Shown here in pieces: positions 1-8,163 of a DNA stretch of 64,000 bases (positions are counted from its first letter, which is position 1; the number at the start of each line of letters is the position of its first letter). Position numbers and translations under genes: made by a program. Where the stretch lies: positions 112,495 to 176,494 of the forward strand of contig WKFI01000007.1 of the NCBI GenBank assembly GCA_014872875.1, given 5' to 3'. The DNA comes from Paracoccaceae bacterium (GTDB lineage Bacteria; Pseudomonadota; Alphaproteobacteria; Rhodobacterales; Rhodobacteraceae). The notes beneath the pieces were generated by a model that saw only the letters and a program-made list of their open reading frames with translations, did not search any database and was not told the DNA's origin.

Positions 1-629
1 AACGGGCTGCACGGTGCAAGACCGACACGGCACATGGATCCTTCGGACGCGTCATGGAAGGCATCCACAACGCGGATCATGTCCTCCAGAATGTCTTTCT
101 CGCGCTCGACCAAACCATCGGGCGGAAGCCCCCCATCGCTTTCGCCGATGCTCATGGCGCCGCGTGTCGGGTGGAACCGCAGACCGATGTCCCGAGCGGC
201 ATGGATGGTGTCCTCCAAACGCGCCCCATTGGGGTAGAGATACAGGTGATCCGAGCTGAGCGTGCAGCCGGACAGAGCCAGTTCGGCCAGACCGATCTGG
301 GCGGAAACAAACATCTCCTCAGGCCCAAAGCGGCTCCAGATCGGATAGAGACGTTGCAGCCAGCCAAAGAGCAGCGCATCCTGAGCTCCCGGCACCGCAC
401 GGGTAAGTGTCTGGTAAAGGTGGTGGTGGGTATTCACCAATCCTGGGGTGACAACGCAGCCAGTGGCCATGACAATCTCACCGGTAGTGGACAGGCTGGA
501 GCCGATCTCGGCCACCACACCGTCGCGGATCAGCAAGTCACAGCGCGTGAGTTCCCGCCGGTCATCATCCATTGTCAGGATCACGTCCGCATCGCGGAGA
601 AGGATTTCGGATGTCGGTTTGTCAGACAT
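1..629 (-). CDS. 8-oxoguanine deaminase-type amidohydrolase (N-terminal part, cut by window edge)
   Basis: The first 209 residues of an amidohydrolase-superfamily deaminase; the rest lies beyond the left edge. The start is an ATG with GGAG about 8 nt upstream. Residues about 8-55 form the small beta domain that precedes the TIM barrel. The metal-binding HxH lies in GLVNTHHHLYQTLTRAVP (about residues 63-80), followed by an LSGCT segment and a DHLYLYP segment, a pattern I associate with 8-oxoguanine deaminases and the related atrazine-chlorohydrolase/TrzN-like enzymes. The expected reaction is hydrolytic deamination of 8-oxoguanine to urate in the cytoplasm. The catalytic C-terminal residues are not visible, so a related purine or triazine deaminase cannot be excluded. 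Confidence 0.8.
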   Translation of the reverse strand, partial: MSDKPTSEILLRDADVILTMDDDRRELTRCDLLIRDGVVAEIGSSLSTTGEIVMATGCVVTPGLVNTHHHLYQTLTRAVPGAQDALLFGWLQRLYPIWSRFGPEEMFVSAQIGLAELALSGCTLSSDHLYLYPNGARLEDTIHAARDIGLRFHPTRGAMSIGESDGGLPPDGLVEREKDILEDMIRVVDAFHDASEGSMCRVGLAPCSP

Positions 630-775
630 AGTTCACACTCCATTCTGACCCGCTTCGGTTCGGAAGTGTGATGACGCGCCGACAGAAGACGGGCGAAGGA
701 CTCGACGCAAGCGCAGGTTACCCTGCACCTGTTTCACGCTCAAGGTTTTGCAGACGAGCTGGTTTTCCGGACGCC

Positions 776-1570
776 CTAAAAGTCTTTCAAAATATTCAAG
801 GCAGCGGCGTGCAGATCGGCGTTGGCCGCGGCCAGAGCACGCCCGCCTTGATGAGCCGGACCGCCCTGCCAATCGGTCACGATCCCACCTGCCGCCTGAA
901 TCACCGCGATCGGCGCCTGGATGTCATAGGCATTCAAACCCGCTTCGATCACCAGATCCACTTGCCCGGCGGCCAAGAGAGCATAAGCATAACAATCCAT
1001 GCCGTAGCGGGTCAGACGGGTCTTTCCAGCCACGGCTTGAAACCCGGCCTGATCTTGAGCGCTCCCCACTTCGGGAAAGGTCGTGAAAACCATCGCCTCG
1101 TCCAGGGTCTTGGTGCTGCGGGTGGCAAGGGGACGCGTGCCATGCGGACCCGTCACTTGGGCAACTTCAAGACCACCGGCAAAGCGTTCGCCAATGTAAG
1201 GTTGATCGATCACGCCCATGAATGGTCCGTTTTCGTCACTGAGCGCGATCAGAACCCCCCAGGTCGGTGTTCCACTGATAAAGCCCCTTGTGCCGTCGAT
1301 CGGATCCAGCACCCAAGTCCGGCCCGATGCGCCGGGGCTTTGACCGAACTCCTCACCCCATATGCCGTCCTCAGGCCGATGCGCGGCCAGAACGGCACGC
1401 ATCGCTTTTTCGGCAGCACGGTCCGCTACGGTGACGGGGTCAAAGCCACCGTCAAGCTTGTTTTCCGCGTCCAGATCAGGGCGGCGGAAATGTGGCAGGA
1501 TCGCAGCGCGGGCCGCGTCGGCCATCAAATGCGCAATATCGAGATCGGTCAGGGCGTGCGTCTGGGTCAT
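776..1570 (-). CDS. hisN: Histidinol-phosphatase, inositol monophosphatase type
   Basis: A 264-residue, full-length member of the inositol monophosphatase fold. Metal-binding motifs are visible: GEEFG at residues 72-76 (first Glu), DPIDGTRGF from residue 89 (Asp/Asp/Thr) and DIQAP at about residue 216. In alphaproteobacteria and actinobacteria this subfamily (HisN) removes phosphate from L-histidinol phosphate, the penultimate step of histidine synthesis. The gene stands alone with 146 nt to the next gene on the same strand. HisN is my preferred call because of the compact length and the GEEFG/WVLDPIDGTRGF pattern. A broader inositol or nucleotide phosphatase (SuhB/CysQ-like) remains possible. 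A hisC gene lies 58 kb away in this window. Confidence 0.8.
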   Translation of the reverse strand: MTQTHALTDLDIAHLMADAARAAILPHFRRPDLDAENKLDGGFDPVTVADRAAEKAMRAVLAAHRPEDGIWGEEFGQSPGASGRTWVLDPIDGTRGFISGTPTWGVLIALSDENGPFMGVIDQPYIGERFAGGLEVAQVTGPHGTRPLATRSTKTLDEAMVFTTFPEVGSAQDQAGFQAVAGKTRLTRYGMDCYAYALLAAGQVDLVIEAGLNAYDIQAPIAVIQAAGGIVTDWQGGPAHQGGRALAAANADLHAAALNILKDF

Positions 1571-1781
1571 GCTTTCGCAGGTGCCATTGCCGAGACCTCA
1601 GATCAAGACAATTTTGTCGTCCCGCTTCGCGCGCCAAGGGTTAAATTCCTGGACGCTCAAAGCAAAAACGGCCACGAACATCCAAAGGAGTGTCCGTAGC
1701 CGCAGTGTTTGCGAAGGTCGTTACCGCTGGCCAGCATCCTCCTGACCGCCGATCGAACTCAGGCGATAAAGGCCGGTCGTT

Positions 1782-2153
1782 TCAGGCCACGTCGCTCAAC
1801 ACGCGCGCCAGTTCAAACAGGCGGCGGCGCTGGTTTTCCGGAATGGCATAGTAGGAACGCACCAGATCCAAGGCTTCCTTGTGACCCATCAGATCATCCG
1901 GAACCATCGACTTCTTGCTGTCAGACTTTTCAGCCTCATCCAAACCTTCGAAGAAGAAACTAACGGGCACGTCCAGCGCTTCGGCAATGTCCCAAAGTCG
2001 AGAAGCACTGACCCGGTTGGCGCCGGTTTCGTATTTCTGGATCTGCTGGAACTTGATGCCGACTTGTTCGGCCAACTGCTGTTGTGTCATGCCGATCAAC
2101 CATCGGCGATGTCTTACGCGCTTACCCACATGCACGTCTACTGGATGGGCCAT
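1782..2153 (-). CDS. XRE-family helix-turn-helix transcriptional regulator
   Basis: A 123-residue cytoplasmic DNA-binding protein. An XRE/Cro-type helix-turn-helix covers about residues 8-65 (RVRHRRWLIGMTQQQLAEQ, then QQIQKYETGANRVSASRLW), followed by a short acidic linker and a C-terminal helical tail ending in LARVLSDVA. The start is fixed by AGGAGG immediately upstream; a start five codons earlier would place that site inside the gene. This small regulator type is widespread in Rhodobacterales and Rhizobiales. Its targets cannot be read from the sequence. It is divergent from the quinone oxidoreductase gene across a 352-nt gap and may regulate itself or that neighbour. Confidence 0.88.
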   Translation of the reverse strand: MAHPVDVHVGKRVRHRRWLIGMTQQQLAEQVGIKFQQIQKYETGANRVSASRLWDIAEALDVPVSFFFEGLDEAEKSDSKKSMVPDDLMGHKEALDLVRSYYAIPENQRRRLFELARVLSDVA

Positions 2154-2224
2154 GCGTTCCTCCTTCATAAATATTACTGGTTACTGTCGTTGCGCTCACG
2201 CGAGAGGCCGGGGCCCTCTCTCTC

Positions 2225-2237
2225 ATATCCGAGATAT
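2225..2237. promoter_or_regulatory. 13-bp palindrome upstream of the XRE gene (possible operator)
   Basis: ATATC-CGA-GATAT, a perfect inverted repeat about 72 nt upstream of the XRE start codon in the 352-nt divergent region. Just upstream is an imperfect G/C-rich hairpin (GAGAGG and CCTCTC arms). An autoregulatory site for the XRE protein is an inference from position and symmetry only. Confidence 0.3.
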
Positions 2238-2453
2238 CCCTAACATTCCCTCAACCATGATTTGCGACCCGAACCGCACCTCGCCTGCAAGTTTACGACC
2301 TTTTCGGTTGAATACAACCCAGTTGACGCTCCACTATTGGTTGCACCAACGCGCCAACCTCGCTAAACCGAACGAAATGCTATCGCTCCGCATGCAAGAA
2401 TTGCGGCATTCCGCCCCTCCCCAAAAATGGCGGGTTGCGCGACGCCAAAGCAT

Positions 2454-2468
2454 TTGACTTCAAGTCAA
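2454..2468. promoter_or_regulatory. 15-bp palindrome in the quinone oxidoreductase promoter region
   Basis: TTGACTT-C-AAGTCAA, perfect 7-bp arms around one base, centred about 45 nt upstream of the oxidoreductase start codon. Its left arm overlaps a TTGACT that could serve as a -35 element, the usual place for an operator. It slightly resembles SoxR/MerR-type spacer palindromes, but no MerR gene is nearby. Confidence 0.4.
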
Positions 2469-2505
2469 GTCTTACCTCTTACTGTCCGAAAAATCGAGGT
2501 TTTAT

Positions 2506-3462
2506 ATGCTTGCTTACCAAGTGTGCGCATCGGGCGAAACCGCTCGGATGACCACGGTCAATTGCCCGGAACCGGGCCCTGGGCAGGTGCGCGTCGACAT
2601 TCGTGCCTGTGGGCTGAATTTTGCCGATCTTCTGATGCAAAAAGGCACGTACCAGGACACGCCGGAGCCGCCGTTCACCCTGGGCCTGGAAGTTTCCGGC
2701 GTCGTGAACGCCGTCGGAGAGGGAGTCGATACCTTGAAAATCGGCGACCGAATCGCTGTTTATTGCGGTCAGGGCGGTCTGGCCGAGCAGGGTGTTTTCG
2801 ATGCGAACCGGGCGGTCCGCATCCCCGACGCGATGCCGTTCGACCACGCCGCTGCGCTCCTGATCGCCTATGGCACCAGCCACATCGCTCTGGACTATCG
2901 CGCCCGCATGCAGCCAGGTGAAACACTATTGGTTACCGGGGCGGCGGGAGGTGTAGGCCTGACCGCGGTCGAGATCGGCAAGCTGATGGGCGCAACGGTC
3001 ATTGCCCATGCCCGCGGGGCAGACAAGCTGGAGGTCGCCCGCAAGGCAGGCGCCGATCACCTGATCGACGATGCCGAAGACTTGCGTAGCCGCGTCAAGG
3101 AGCTGGGCGGAGCCGATGTCGTGTATGACGCCGTGGGAGGTGAAGCTTGGAAGGCTGCGTTCCGCGCCTGCAATCCAGAGGCGCGCCTGCTGCCCATCGG
3201 CTTTGCCAGCGGCGACGTGCCCCAGATCCCCGCAAACCATTTGCTGGTCAAGAATCTCGATGTGATCGGCTTCTATATCGGTGGCTATCTGAAATTCCGC
3301 CCCGAAGTGCTGCGCCACAGCTTCGAGACCCTGATGGGGTGGTACGAGGAAGGCAAGTTGAAGCCGCATATCAGCCATCGCTTGCCATTGTCTCAAGCAG
3401 CCGACGGGATGGAGCTGCTCCGCAGTCGCAAATCCACCGGCAAGGTGATCATCGAACCCTGA
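2506..3462 (+). CDS. NADPH:quinone oxidoreductase, zinc-independent MDR family
   Basis: A 318-residue medium-chain dehydrogenase/reductase of the quinone oxidoreductase (Qor/crystallin zeta) group. The N-terminal GroES-like domain carries GLNFADLLMQKGTY and GLEVSGVV. The NADPH-binding Rossmann domain has TGAAGGVGLTAVEIGKLMGA at about residues 144-163. The structural and catalytic zinc-ligand cysteines of alcohol dehydrogenases are absent, which fits a zinc-free enzyme. The likely reaction is NADPH-dependent reduction of quinones or enones in the cytoplasm. The gene is monocistronic, with a GAGG ribosome-binding site and a palindrome just upstream. It is followed directly by a dispersed repeat and a convergent LysR gene. 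Confidence 0.85.
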   Translation: MLAYQVCASGETARMTTVNCPEPGPGQVRVDIRACGLNFADLLMQKGTYQDTPEPPFTLGLEVSGVVNAVGEGVDTLKIGDRIAVYCGQGGLAEQGVFDANRAVRIPDAMPFDHAAALLIAYGTSHIALDYRARMQPGETLLVTGAAGGVGLTAVEIGKLMGATVIAHARGADKLEVARKAGADHLIDDAEDLRSRVKELGGADVVYDAVGGEAWKAAFRACNPEARLLPIGFASGDVPQIPANHLLVKNLDVIGFYIGGYLKFRPEVLRHSFETLMGWYEEGKLKPHISHRLPLSQAADGMELLRSRKSTGKVIIEP

Positions 3463-3474
3463 TCTCGGGACGGG

Positions 3475-3562
3475 GCTCTCCCGCCCGGTGTGTCGGCATC
3501 AAGGATGCCGCCTCACCCGTTGGGTCTGGCAGTGCGGCAGAGCCGCACTGCGGTCGGAGCCT
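3475..3562 (+). repeat. Dispersed palindromic repeat, family B, copy 1
   Basis: An element of about 88 nt filling the gap between the oxidoreductase and the convergent LysR gene. It begins CTCTCCCGCC and ends with a GTTGGGTCTGGC box and a hairpin, AGTGCGGC-AGA-GCCGCACT (3531-3549). The same layout recurs near 52.45 kb and 57.8 kb with different stem bases but kept pairing. This is the most diverged of the three copies. Confidence 0.6.
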
Positions 3563-3583
3563 GAAATCACCAGCGACAGCCTG

Positions 3584-4471
3584 TCAGGCAGCGCTCCATT
3601 GCACCGTGCTGATCGGTGTGCTGATCTCGCGAAAGGCCCGGCGCACGTAATCGGCCAATTCCGCCACCAGTTGACTGCCGGTAGTGTCCGCACCGTAAAG
3701 ATTGATCTTCTGGGTCGGAAGATCAGGGAGGGCACCGCCATGGTCGATCTTCATCAGATGTGGCGGCTCGGCCCCGTCGATCATCGCGTTGACTGCCAGG
3801 TCGGCGCTGACCGTAGCCTCGATGGTGCGATCTGAATCCGTTTCCACCGCCATTTCCCACGGGATGCCGGCCTCATCCAGCGCGGTGATGATCTTGGGTC
3901 GGAAGGTGCAATGACGCCCAAATGCCAGCCGGATCGGACGTTGCCGCCAGGCATTGCCACCGGATGCACCGATCCAGCAGAGCGGCCGGCTGGACAATGT
4001 TTCGCTTTCGGCCGTCTCCGAGCTTTCGGTGGTCAGGATCAGGTCGCATTCTCCCTTGGAGAACTGTTCCTTGAGGGCCAGGGTGAAGGATGAGATCAGC
4101 TGCACCTTGACCCGTGGATATGCGACGTTGAACTGCTGCAGCACCCGCGGGATGGCCGGATACACGATGTCATGCGGCACCCCTAGTACGATTTCTCCCT
4201 CGAAAGCCTGGTTGGTCAGACGCCCGATCACCTCATCGTTCAACGCGACCATGCGCCGGGCGTAGACCAGCAGCTGTTCGCCTTCTCCGGTTAGTGCGAT
4301 CCGTCGTCCCGAGCGGTCCAGCAGTTCCAACCCCAAAAGGTCTTCCAACCGTTTCAACTGCATGGAGACAGCCGATTGCGTGAGGTGCAGAAAGCCAGCG
4401 GCCCGGGTCACGCCACCATTGTCCGCAACCGCGACAAACGATCTGAGTGTCGTTATGTCCAGATTTCTCAT
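3584..4471 (-). CDS. LysR-family transcriptional regulator
   Basis: A 295-residue LysR regulator. The N-terminal winged helix-turn-helix covers about residues 1-60 (LDITTLRSFVAVADNGGVTR, then HLTQSAVSMQLKRLEDLLG), followed by a linker helix and a periplasmic-binding-protein-like effector domain from about residue 90. Three in-frame start codons stand in a row (GTG-ATG-ATG). The third was chosen because AAGGA lies about 8 nt upstream of it. The gene is divergent from the DUF1127 gene, with about 127 nt between them, so that gene is the natural candidate target. The effector is unknown. Confidence 0.88.
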   Translation of the reverse strand: MRNLDITTLRSFVAVADNGGVTRAAGFLHLTQSAVSMQLKRLEDLLGLELLDRSGRRIALTGEGEQLLVYARRMVALNDEVIGRLTNQAFEGEIVLGVPHDIVYPAIPRVLQQFNVAYPRVKVQLISSFTLALKEQFSKGECDLILTTESSETAESETLSSRPLCWIGASGGNAWRQRPIRLAFGRHCTFRPKIITALDEAGIPWEMAVETDSDRTIEATVSADLAVNAMIDGAEPPHLMKIDHGGALPDLPTQKINLYGADTTGSQLVAELADYVRRAFREISTPISTVQWSAA

Positions 4472-4598
4472 CATCACGTTCCTTGATGCTAGATATCAAA
4501 AACATTCGTTTTCAACATCAATCACACCCTGCCATATAGATCAAGAAATTTGATGAAGACACGCCAATACATCAACGACAACGGAAAGGACGCGCATC

Positions 4599-4808
4599 AT
4601 GACCTATATCACCGACCAACACGCCTGCACGCCCCGTCGGGCCTCTCTTCTCAACACGTTGCGAATCGCGATCAATGTTTCGCGACAGCGGCGCGCTCTG
4701 CGCCTTCTGGATGACTCCGCTCTGGATGACGTCGGACTGACCCGTGAGGAAGCGCAAGCAGAAGCACGTCGGCCATTCTGGGATGCCCCGGACTTCTGGC
4801 GCCGCTGA
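4599..4808 (+). CDS. DUF1127 domain protein
   Basis: A small basic protein of 69 residues. The C-terminal half matches the DUF1127 pattern: RRALRLLDDSALDDVGLTRE followed by AQAEARRPFWD. DUF1127 proteins in alphaproteobacteria have been linked to RNA turnover, phosphate and carbon metabolism and small-RNA control, for example in Rhodobacter and Agrobacterium. A role here is therefore plausible but not shown. It is divergent from a LysR regulator and followed by a strong hairpin terminator, so it is probably a short single-gene transcript. Confidence 0.85.
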   Translation: MTYITDQHACTPRRASLLNTLRIAINVSRQRRALRLLDDSALDDVGLTREEAQAEARRPFWDAPDFWRR

Positions 4809-4837
4809 GGTACTTTAAGTGCTTAAACCAATTGCCA

Positions 4838-4882
4838 AAAAACGCACCCGGAGACAATAGTGGCCCGGGTGCGCTTTCGTTT
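4838..4882 (+). terminator. Rho-independent-type terminator after the DUF1127 gene
   Basis: Inverted repeat CGCACCCGG (4843-4851) / CCGGGTGCG (4865-4873) flanked by an A-run on the left and CTTTCGTTT on the right. It starts about 30 nt after the stop codon, the position expected for the DUF1127 transcript. Confidence 0.75.
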
Positions 4883-5005
4883 CTAAGTTACCTTGAATTC
4901 GCTCAGGAAAGCCTTGAAAATCTGCCTTCAAAATCCAATATTTATGCCAATGGCTGCGTGACACCGTCAGGCGGCTCAAAAGGCTTATTATGGAGAGCAA
5001 AGGGA

Positions 5006-5782
5006 ATGGCTGAATTCGACACGGTCCGCGCTGGTGTTGGCGCACGTGCCGCCGAGATTGACGAGGGTCTGCGCGCGCACATGAACAAGGTCTACGGTAC
5101 GATGTCCGTGGGCACCTTCATCACGTTTCTGGCTGCCTGGGCGATTGCAGGCTTGGCCGTCACCTCGGATCCGTCGGCTGGCGTCGCCCAGCTGAGCCAG
5201 GACAAATACCTGACCTCTCTTGGGTCCGCGATCTACCTGTCGCCGCTGAAATGGGTGATCATGTTCGCCCCGCTGGCCTTTGTCTTTGGCTTCGGCGCTG
5301 CGGCCAACCGCATGTCAGCCGCTGGTGTTCAGCTGCTGTTCTATGTCTTTGCAACCGTGATGGGCCTGTCGATCAGCTCGATCTTCCTGGTGTTCACCGG
5401 TGAGTCCATCGTACAGGTCTTCCTGGTCACCTCGATCGCCTTTGCCGGTCTGTCGCTGTACGGCTACACGACCAAGAAGGACCTGTCCGGCATGGGCACC
5501 TTCCTGATCATGGGTCTGATCGGCCTGATCGTGGCGTCCATCGTCAACATTTTCTTGGCATCCTCGGCTATGGCCTTTGCGATCTCGGTCATTGGCGTGC
5601 TGATCTTTGCCGGCCTGACCGCATATGACACTCAGCGGATTAAGAACGACTATGTCCAGATGGCCATGGCCGGCGATCAGGAGTGGTTGGGCAAGGCCGC
5701 GATCATGGGTGCGCTGAGCCTCTATCTGGACTTCATCAACATGTTCATGATGCTGCTCTCGCTTCTTGGAAACCGCGAATAA
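5006..5782 (+). CDS. Bax inhibitor-1 / YccA family membrane protein
   Basis: A 258-residue inner-membrane protein with about seven hydrophobic segments, starting near residue 33 (GTFITFLAAWAIAGLAV). It shows BI-1 family landmarks: a GLSLYGYTTKKDLSGMG loop at about residues 148-164 and the C-terminal GLTAYDTQRIK. The family includes E. coli YccA (modulator of FtsH) and YbhL/YetJ-type pH-sensitive calcium leak proteins. The ATG at 5006 was chosen over one 58 codons upstream because the extra residues would overlap the preceding terminator and are not hydrophobic. Its specific role in this organism is not visible. Confidence 0.88.
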   Translation: MAEFDTVRAGVGARAAEIDEGLRAHMNKVYGTMSVGTFITFLAAWAIAGLAVTSDPSAGVAQLSQDKYLTSLGSAIYLSPLKWVIMFAPLAFVFGFGAAANRMSAAGVQLLFYVFATVMGLSISSIFLVFTGESIVQVFLVTSIAFAGLSLYGYTTKKDLSGMGTFLIMGLIGLIVASIVNIFLASSAMAFAISVIGVLIFAGLTAYDTQRIKNDYVQMAMAGDQEWLGKAAIMGALSLYLDFINMFMMLLSLLGNRE

Positions 5783-5809
5783 GCGTTCCAGCCAAAACCA
5801 AAACAGCGA

Positions 5810-5845
5810 GGGGCGGATCTGAACAATCCGCCCCTTTTCTTTTTC
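5810..5845 (+). terminator. Rho-independent terminator after the Bax inhibitor-1 gene
   Basis: GGGGCGGA (5810-5817) pairs with TCCGCCCC (5827-5834), followed by TTTTCTTTTT. It is a textbook intrinsic terminator about 30 nt after the stop, and it places the next gene in its own transcription unit. Confidence 0.9.
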
Positions 5846-5868
5846 TCAGTCATTTTTTGGACCACATC

Positions 5869-6342
5869 ATGCAAATCATTGATATTCCCGCACCCGACGC
5901 CGAACGCCTTGTCCCTCTTCTGCAGGATCTGCACGCGCTTCATGTCGAACACCAGCCCGGGCGCCACAGGCCCGATCCGGACTCAGGTGACTTGGCCAGA
6001 TGGCTTGAAGACTGGCTGGCCCAGGATGGCGTCCATGCCCTGGCCGCTGAAAGCCCGCAAGGCGCGCTTTTGGGCTATGTGATCTACGTGTTGGAGGATC
6101 GCTCTGCCCTGCCCGTCAGAACCCCGGAAAAACGCGCCATGTTGCACCATATCTCGGTCGCGGATGCGTGGCAGCGGATGGGCGTTGGGAAACGCTTGAT
6201 GGAGGCGATGCGGACCCGTGCGCTCAAGGACGGCGCAACGGTTATTGCAACCAACTATGCACCGTTCAACACGGCCTCGGCCGCGCTCATGCAAAGTATG
6301 GGGTTGGAGCCGGTCCTGACCATGGCGGAATGGCGGGCCTGA
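5869..6342 (+). CDS. GNAT-family N-acetyltransferase
   Basis: A 157-residue acetyltransferase. The acetyl-CoA-binding pattern is visible as HHISVADAWQRMGVGKRLME at about residues 91-110 (Q-x-x-G-x-G). It is followed by NYAPFNTASAALMQSMGLEP, the usual N-x-x-A-x-x-x-Y/M-x-x-x-G-F/L motif of GNAT enzymes. The ATG at 5869 lies just after the upstream terminator; longer readings would run through that terminator. The substrate is unknown. The gene is convergent with the following lipoprotein gene, with no terminator hairpin evident. Confidence 0.8.
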   Translation: MQIIDIPAPDAERLVPLLQDLHALHVEHQPGRHRPDPDSGDLARWLEDWLAQDGVHALAAESPQGALLGYVIYVLEDRSALPVRTPEKRAMLHHISVADAWQRMGVGKRLMEAMRTRALKDGATVIATNYAPFNTASAALMQSMGLEPVLTMAEWRA

Positions 6343-6446
6343 CGATCTGTCTGCGACTTCGCTCTGCGCGTCTTCTCGATCCAAAACCTCGAGGGGTGCG
6401 CGCACAGGTCGATGGTGTCGGCTCGCCTGCCATTGGTCCACGTGCC

Positions 6447-7055
6447 TCAGCAGCGCAATAAAACACCCAGGCGCTGAATGGTGCCATACTGGTCCCGCTG
6501 CACGACAGTCTGGCCTCCGTAGGCGCATCCCGTACGCTGCGTGACCGCGCCGACGACCTCCTGCTTCAGGCTGTCGCGATCCTGCCCGGAGACAACTGAC
6601 GGGCCCTTGATCTTGCCGACCACGCCAAAGCTCAGCCCGTCAGCGGAAACCGCCTTGAGCCGGGCCGTGTTGTTTCCAACGTTCAGCGGCACGGAATATT
6701 TCGTCCCCCAGCGTGACGAGGCATAGCTCATGGCGCGGTTCCCGGCCACCAATACGCTGATATCGCCGTTGGGCTGCTGTTTGGAGCGGGTTTCCAGCAC
6801 CGAAAACGGCACGCCATTGCGCTGCAACACAGCCTGTGTAGCCCGCGCCGTGGTCAGTGTCGGAACCGTCGCGCCATAGGTATAGGTCCGCTGACTGACT
6901 TGGGCCGCATACCCCGTGCCCCCGACAAGATAGGAGGGCGTTTCATTGACATTCGGCTCGGCACCGATGCCCGAAAATCCGGCCCCGTTTGGCGCCGGCC
7001 CGCAGGCAGACAACAGTCCGACTAAGCCCAGCACTCCGATTGCATTGAAATTCAT
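6447..7055 (-). CDS. Predicted lipoprotein of unknown function
   Basis: A 202-residue secreted lipoprotein. The N-terminus has a hydrophobic signal (MNFNAIGVLGLVGLLSACGP) with a lipobox LLSAC, so Cys18 would be lipidated. The rest is a serine-, threonine- and glycine-rich globular domain with two cysteines near the end (TGCAYGG and the C-terminal LRC) that could form a disulfide in the periplasm. The start is supported by GGAGAA 6 nt upstream; longer readings add an unrelated arginine-rich stretch. I do not recognise a named domain. It lies upstream-to-downstream of rpmG on the same strand but separated from it by a terminator. Confidence 0.7.
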   Translation of the reverse strand: MNFNAIGVLGLVGLLSACGPAPNGAGFSGIGAEPNVNETPSYLVGGTGYAAQVSQRTYTYGATVPTLTTARATQAVLQRNGVPFSVLETRSKQQPNGDISVLVAGNRAMSYASSRWGTKYSVPLNVGNNTARLKAVSADGLSFGVVGKIKGPSVVSGQDRDSLKQEVVGAVTQRTGCAYGGQTVVQRDQYGTIQRLGVLLRC

Positions 7056-7188
7056 GACGATTCTCCAGCAGACACGTTCCGGGATCGTCACCTCGATTTG
7101 CGGTCGGGGCGGGTCTGGAAGACGGCTTTTTCGAGGCAGCCGCTCCGCCTTGCCTGAAACGACGCCTTGCCCGACAAGACGCCTTGCC

Positions 7189-7225
7189 CAAAAAGACAAA
7201 GGGCCCCGCCAAAGCTGGAGCCCTT
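7189..7225 (-). terminator. Rho-independent terminator after rpmG
   Basis: On the minus strand AAGGGCTCC pairs with GGGGCCCTT (one G-U pair), followed by TGTCTTTTT. It starts about 28 nt after the rpmG stop codon. Confidence 0.8.
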
Positions 7226-7252
7226 GTACAAGATCTGTTTTGCCAGAAAGGC

Positions 7253-7420
7253 TTACTTGATCTTGCCTTCCTTGTACTCGACGTGCTTACGCACGACCGG
7301 GTCGTACTTCCGCACAACCATTTTCTCGGTCATGGTGCGTGCGTTTTTCTTGGTCACATAGAAGTGGCCCGTACCCGCGGTCGAGTTCAGGCGGATCTTG
7401 ATGGTCGTCGGCTTCGCCAT
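7253..7420 (-). CDS. rpmG: 50S ribosomal protein L33
   Basis: A 55-residue basic protein beginning [20 protein letters not shown] and continuing [20 protein letters not shown]. This is an almost canonical proteobacterial L33, and the length matches the family exactly. L33 sits near the E site of the large ribosomal subunit. It lacks the CxxC zinc-binding cysteines, so it is the zinc-independent C-minus form. AGGAG precedes the ATG, and an intrinsic terminator follows the stop, so it appears to be a single-gene unit. The ORF is short and easily hidden by longer overlapping frames. Confidence 0.97.
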   Translation of the reverse strand: MAKPTTIKIRLNSTAGTGHFYVTKKNARTMTEKMVVRKYDPVVRKHVEYKEGKIK

Positions 7421-7707
7421 GGCTTTTCTCCTGCGTCCGAAAAGGCAGGGCCGTTTCGGTTGAATTCCTATGAGCGTGCGCTTTTACCGGGCTGCTGCCC
7501 CGAGTCAATAGGATTCACGCTGCTTTCTTCCGATAAACACTCTGCCAGGCTCTGGAAAGCCCCGTTCTTGCGTGTCCGCAGGCAAATTGGACCAGCGCTT
7601 GCCGCTCCTTCCACAAGGTCACTGCCCCGGTCTTTGGGCGTACCGTTGGGAAAACTGACCTTGAAAAGATTATTCGAAGGCGTCGCGGCCTTCCGGACAG
7701 GCTGAGT

Positions 7708-8112
7708 GCACAGAGGGCCTGTAAGCCGGATTCTGTTCCCCCCGGACCGTGATCCGGGGTTCGATGACCATTCCTCTACGGTACATGTTGCCATGCACCT
7801 TTAGCTGCCAACCCGATCCCTCTCGGCTGAAGCAGCCTAGCGGCGGTATCGGCTGACGCCGACCGGCCCGCGCGGGGGTCCTATTTGGCATTGCTCCCGG
7901 TGGGGCTTGCCGTGCCATCCCTGTTGCCAGGGACGCGGTGAGCTCTTACCTCACCGTTTCACCCTTGCCATACATGTATGGCGGTCTGATTTCTGTGGCG
8001 CTTTCCGTCGGGTTTCCCCGCCCGGGCGTTACCCGGCACCGTTGCTTCATGGAGTCCGGACTTTCCTCCCCGATGAGTTGCCCCATCAAAGCGGTCATCC
8101 GGCCCTCTGCGC
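7708..8112 (-). ncRNA. rnpB: RNase P RNA, bacterial class A
   Basis: About 405 nt on the minus strand. The 5' part contains GGGGAGGAAAGTCCGGACTC, the nearly universal P4-region block, preceded by GCAGAGGGCC. The 3' end contains CCGGCTTACAGGCCCTCTGT, so the two ends pair to form P1. Between them are the ACGGTGCCGGGTAACGCCCG and GGGAAACCCGACGGAAAGC blocks typical of type A RNase P RNA. It is the catalytic RNA that trims the 5' leader from pre-tRNAs together with RnpA. The exact ends are estimated from P1 pairing and may be off by a few bases. Confidence 0.97.
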
Positions 8113-8163
8113 GCCGTGCGGGTTACGCGGATGCCCGCTGGGCGTCAAGGGGGAGGTTGGATG

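Noticed and set aside
54..671. A 205-codon plus-strand frame at the left edge
   Set aside because: Antisense to the amidohydrolase with its HxH metal motif; no own signal.
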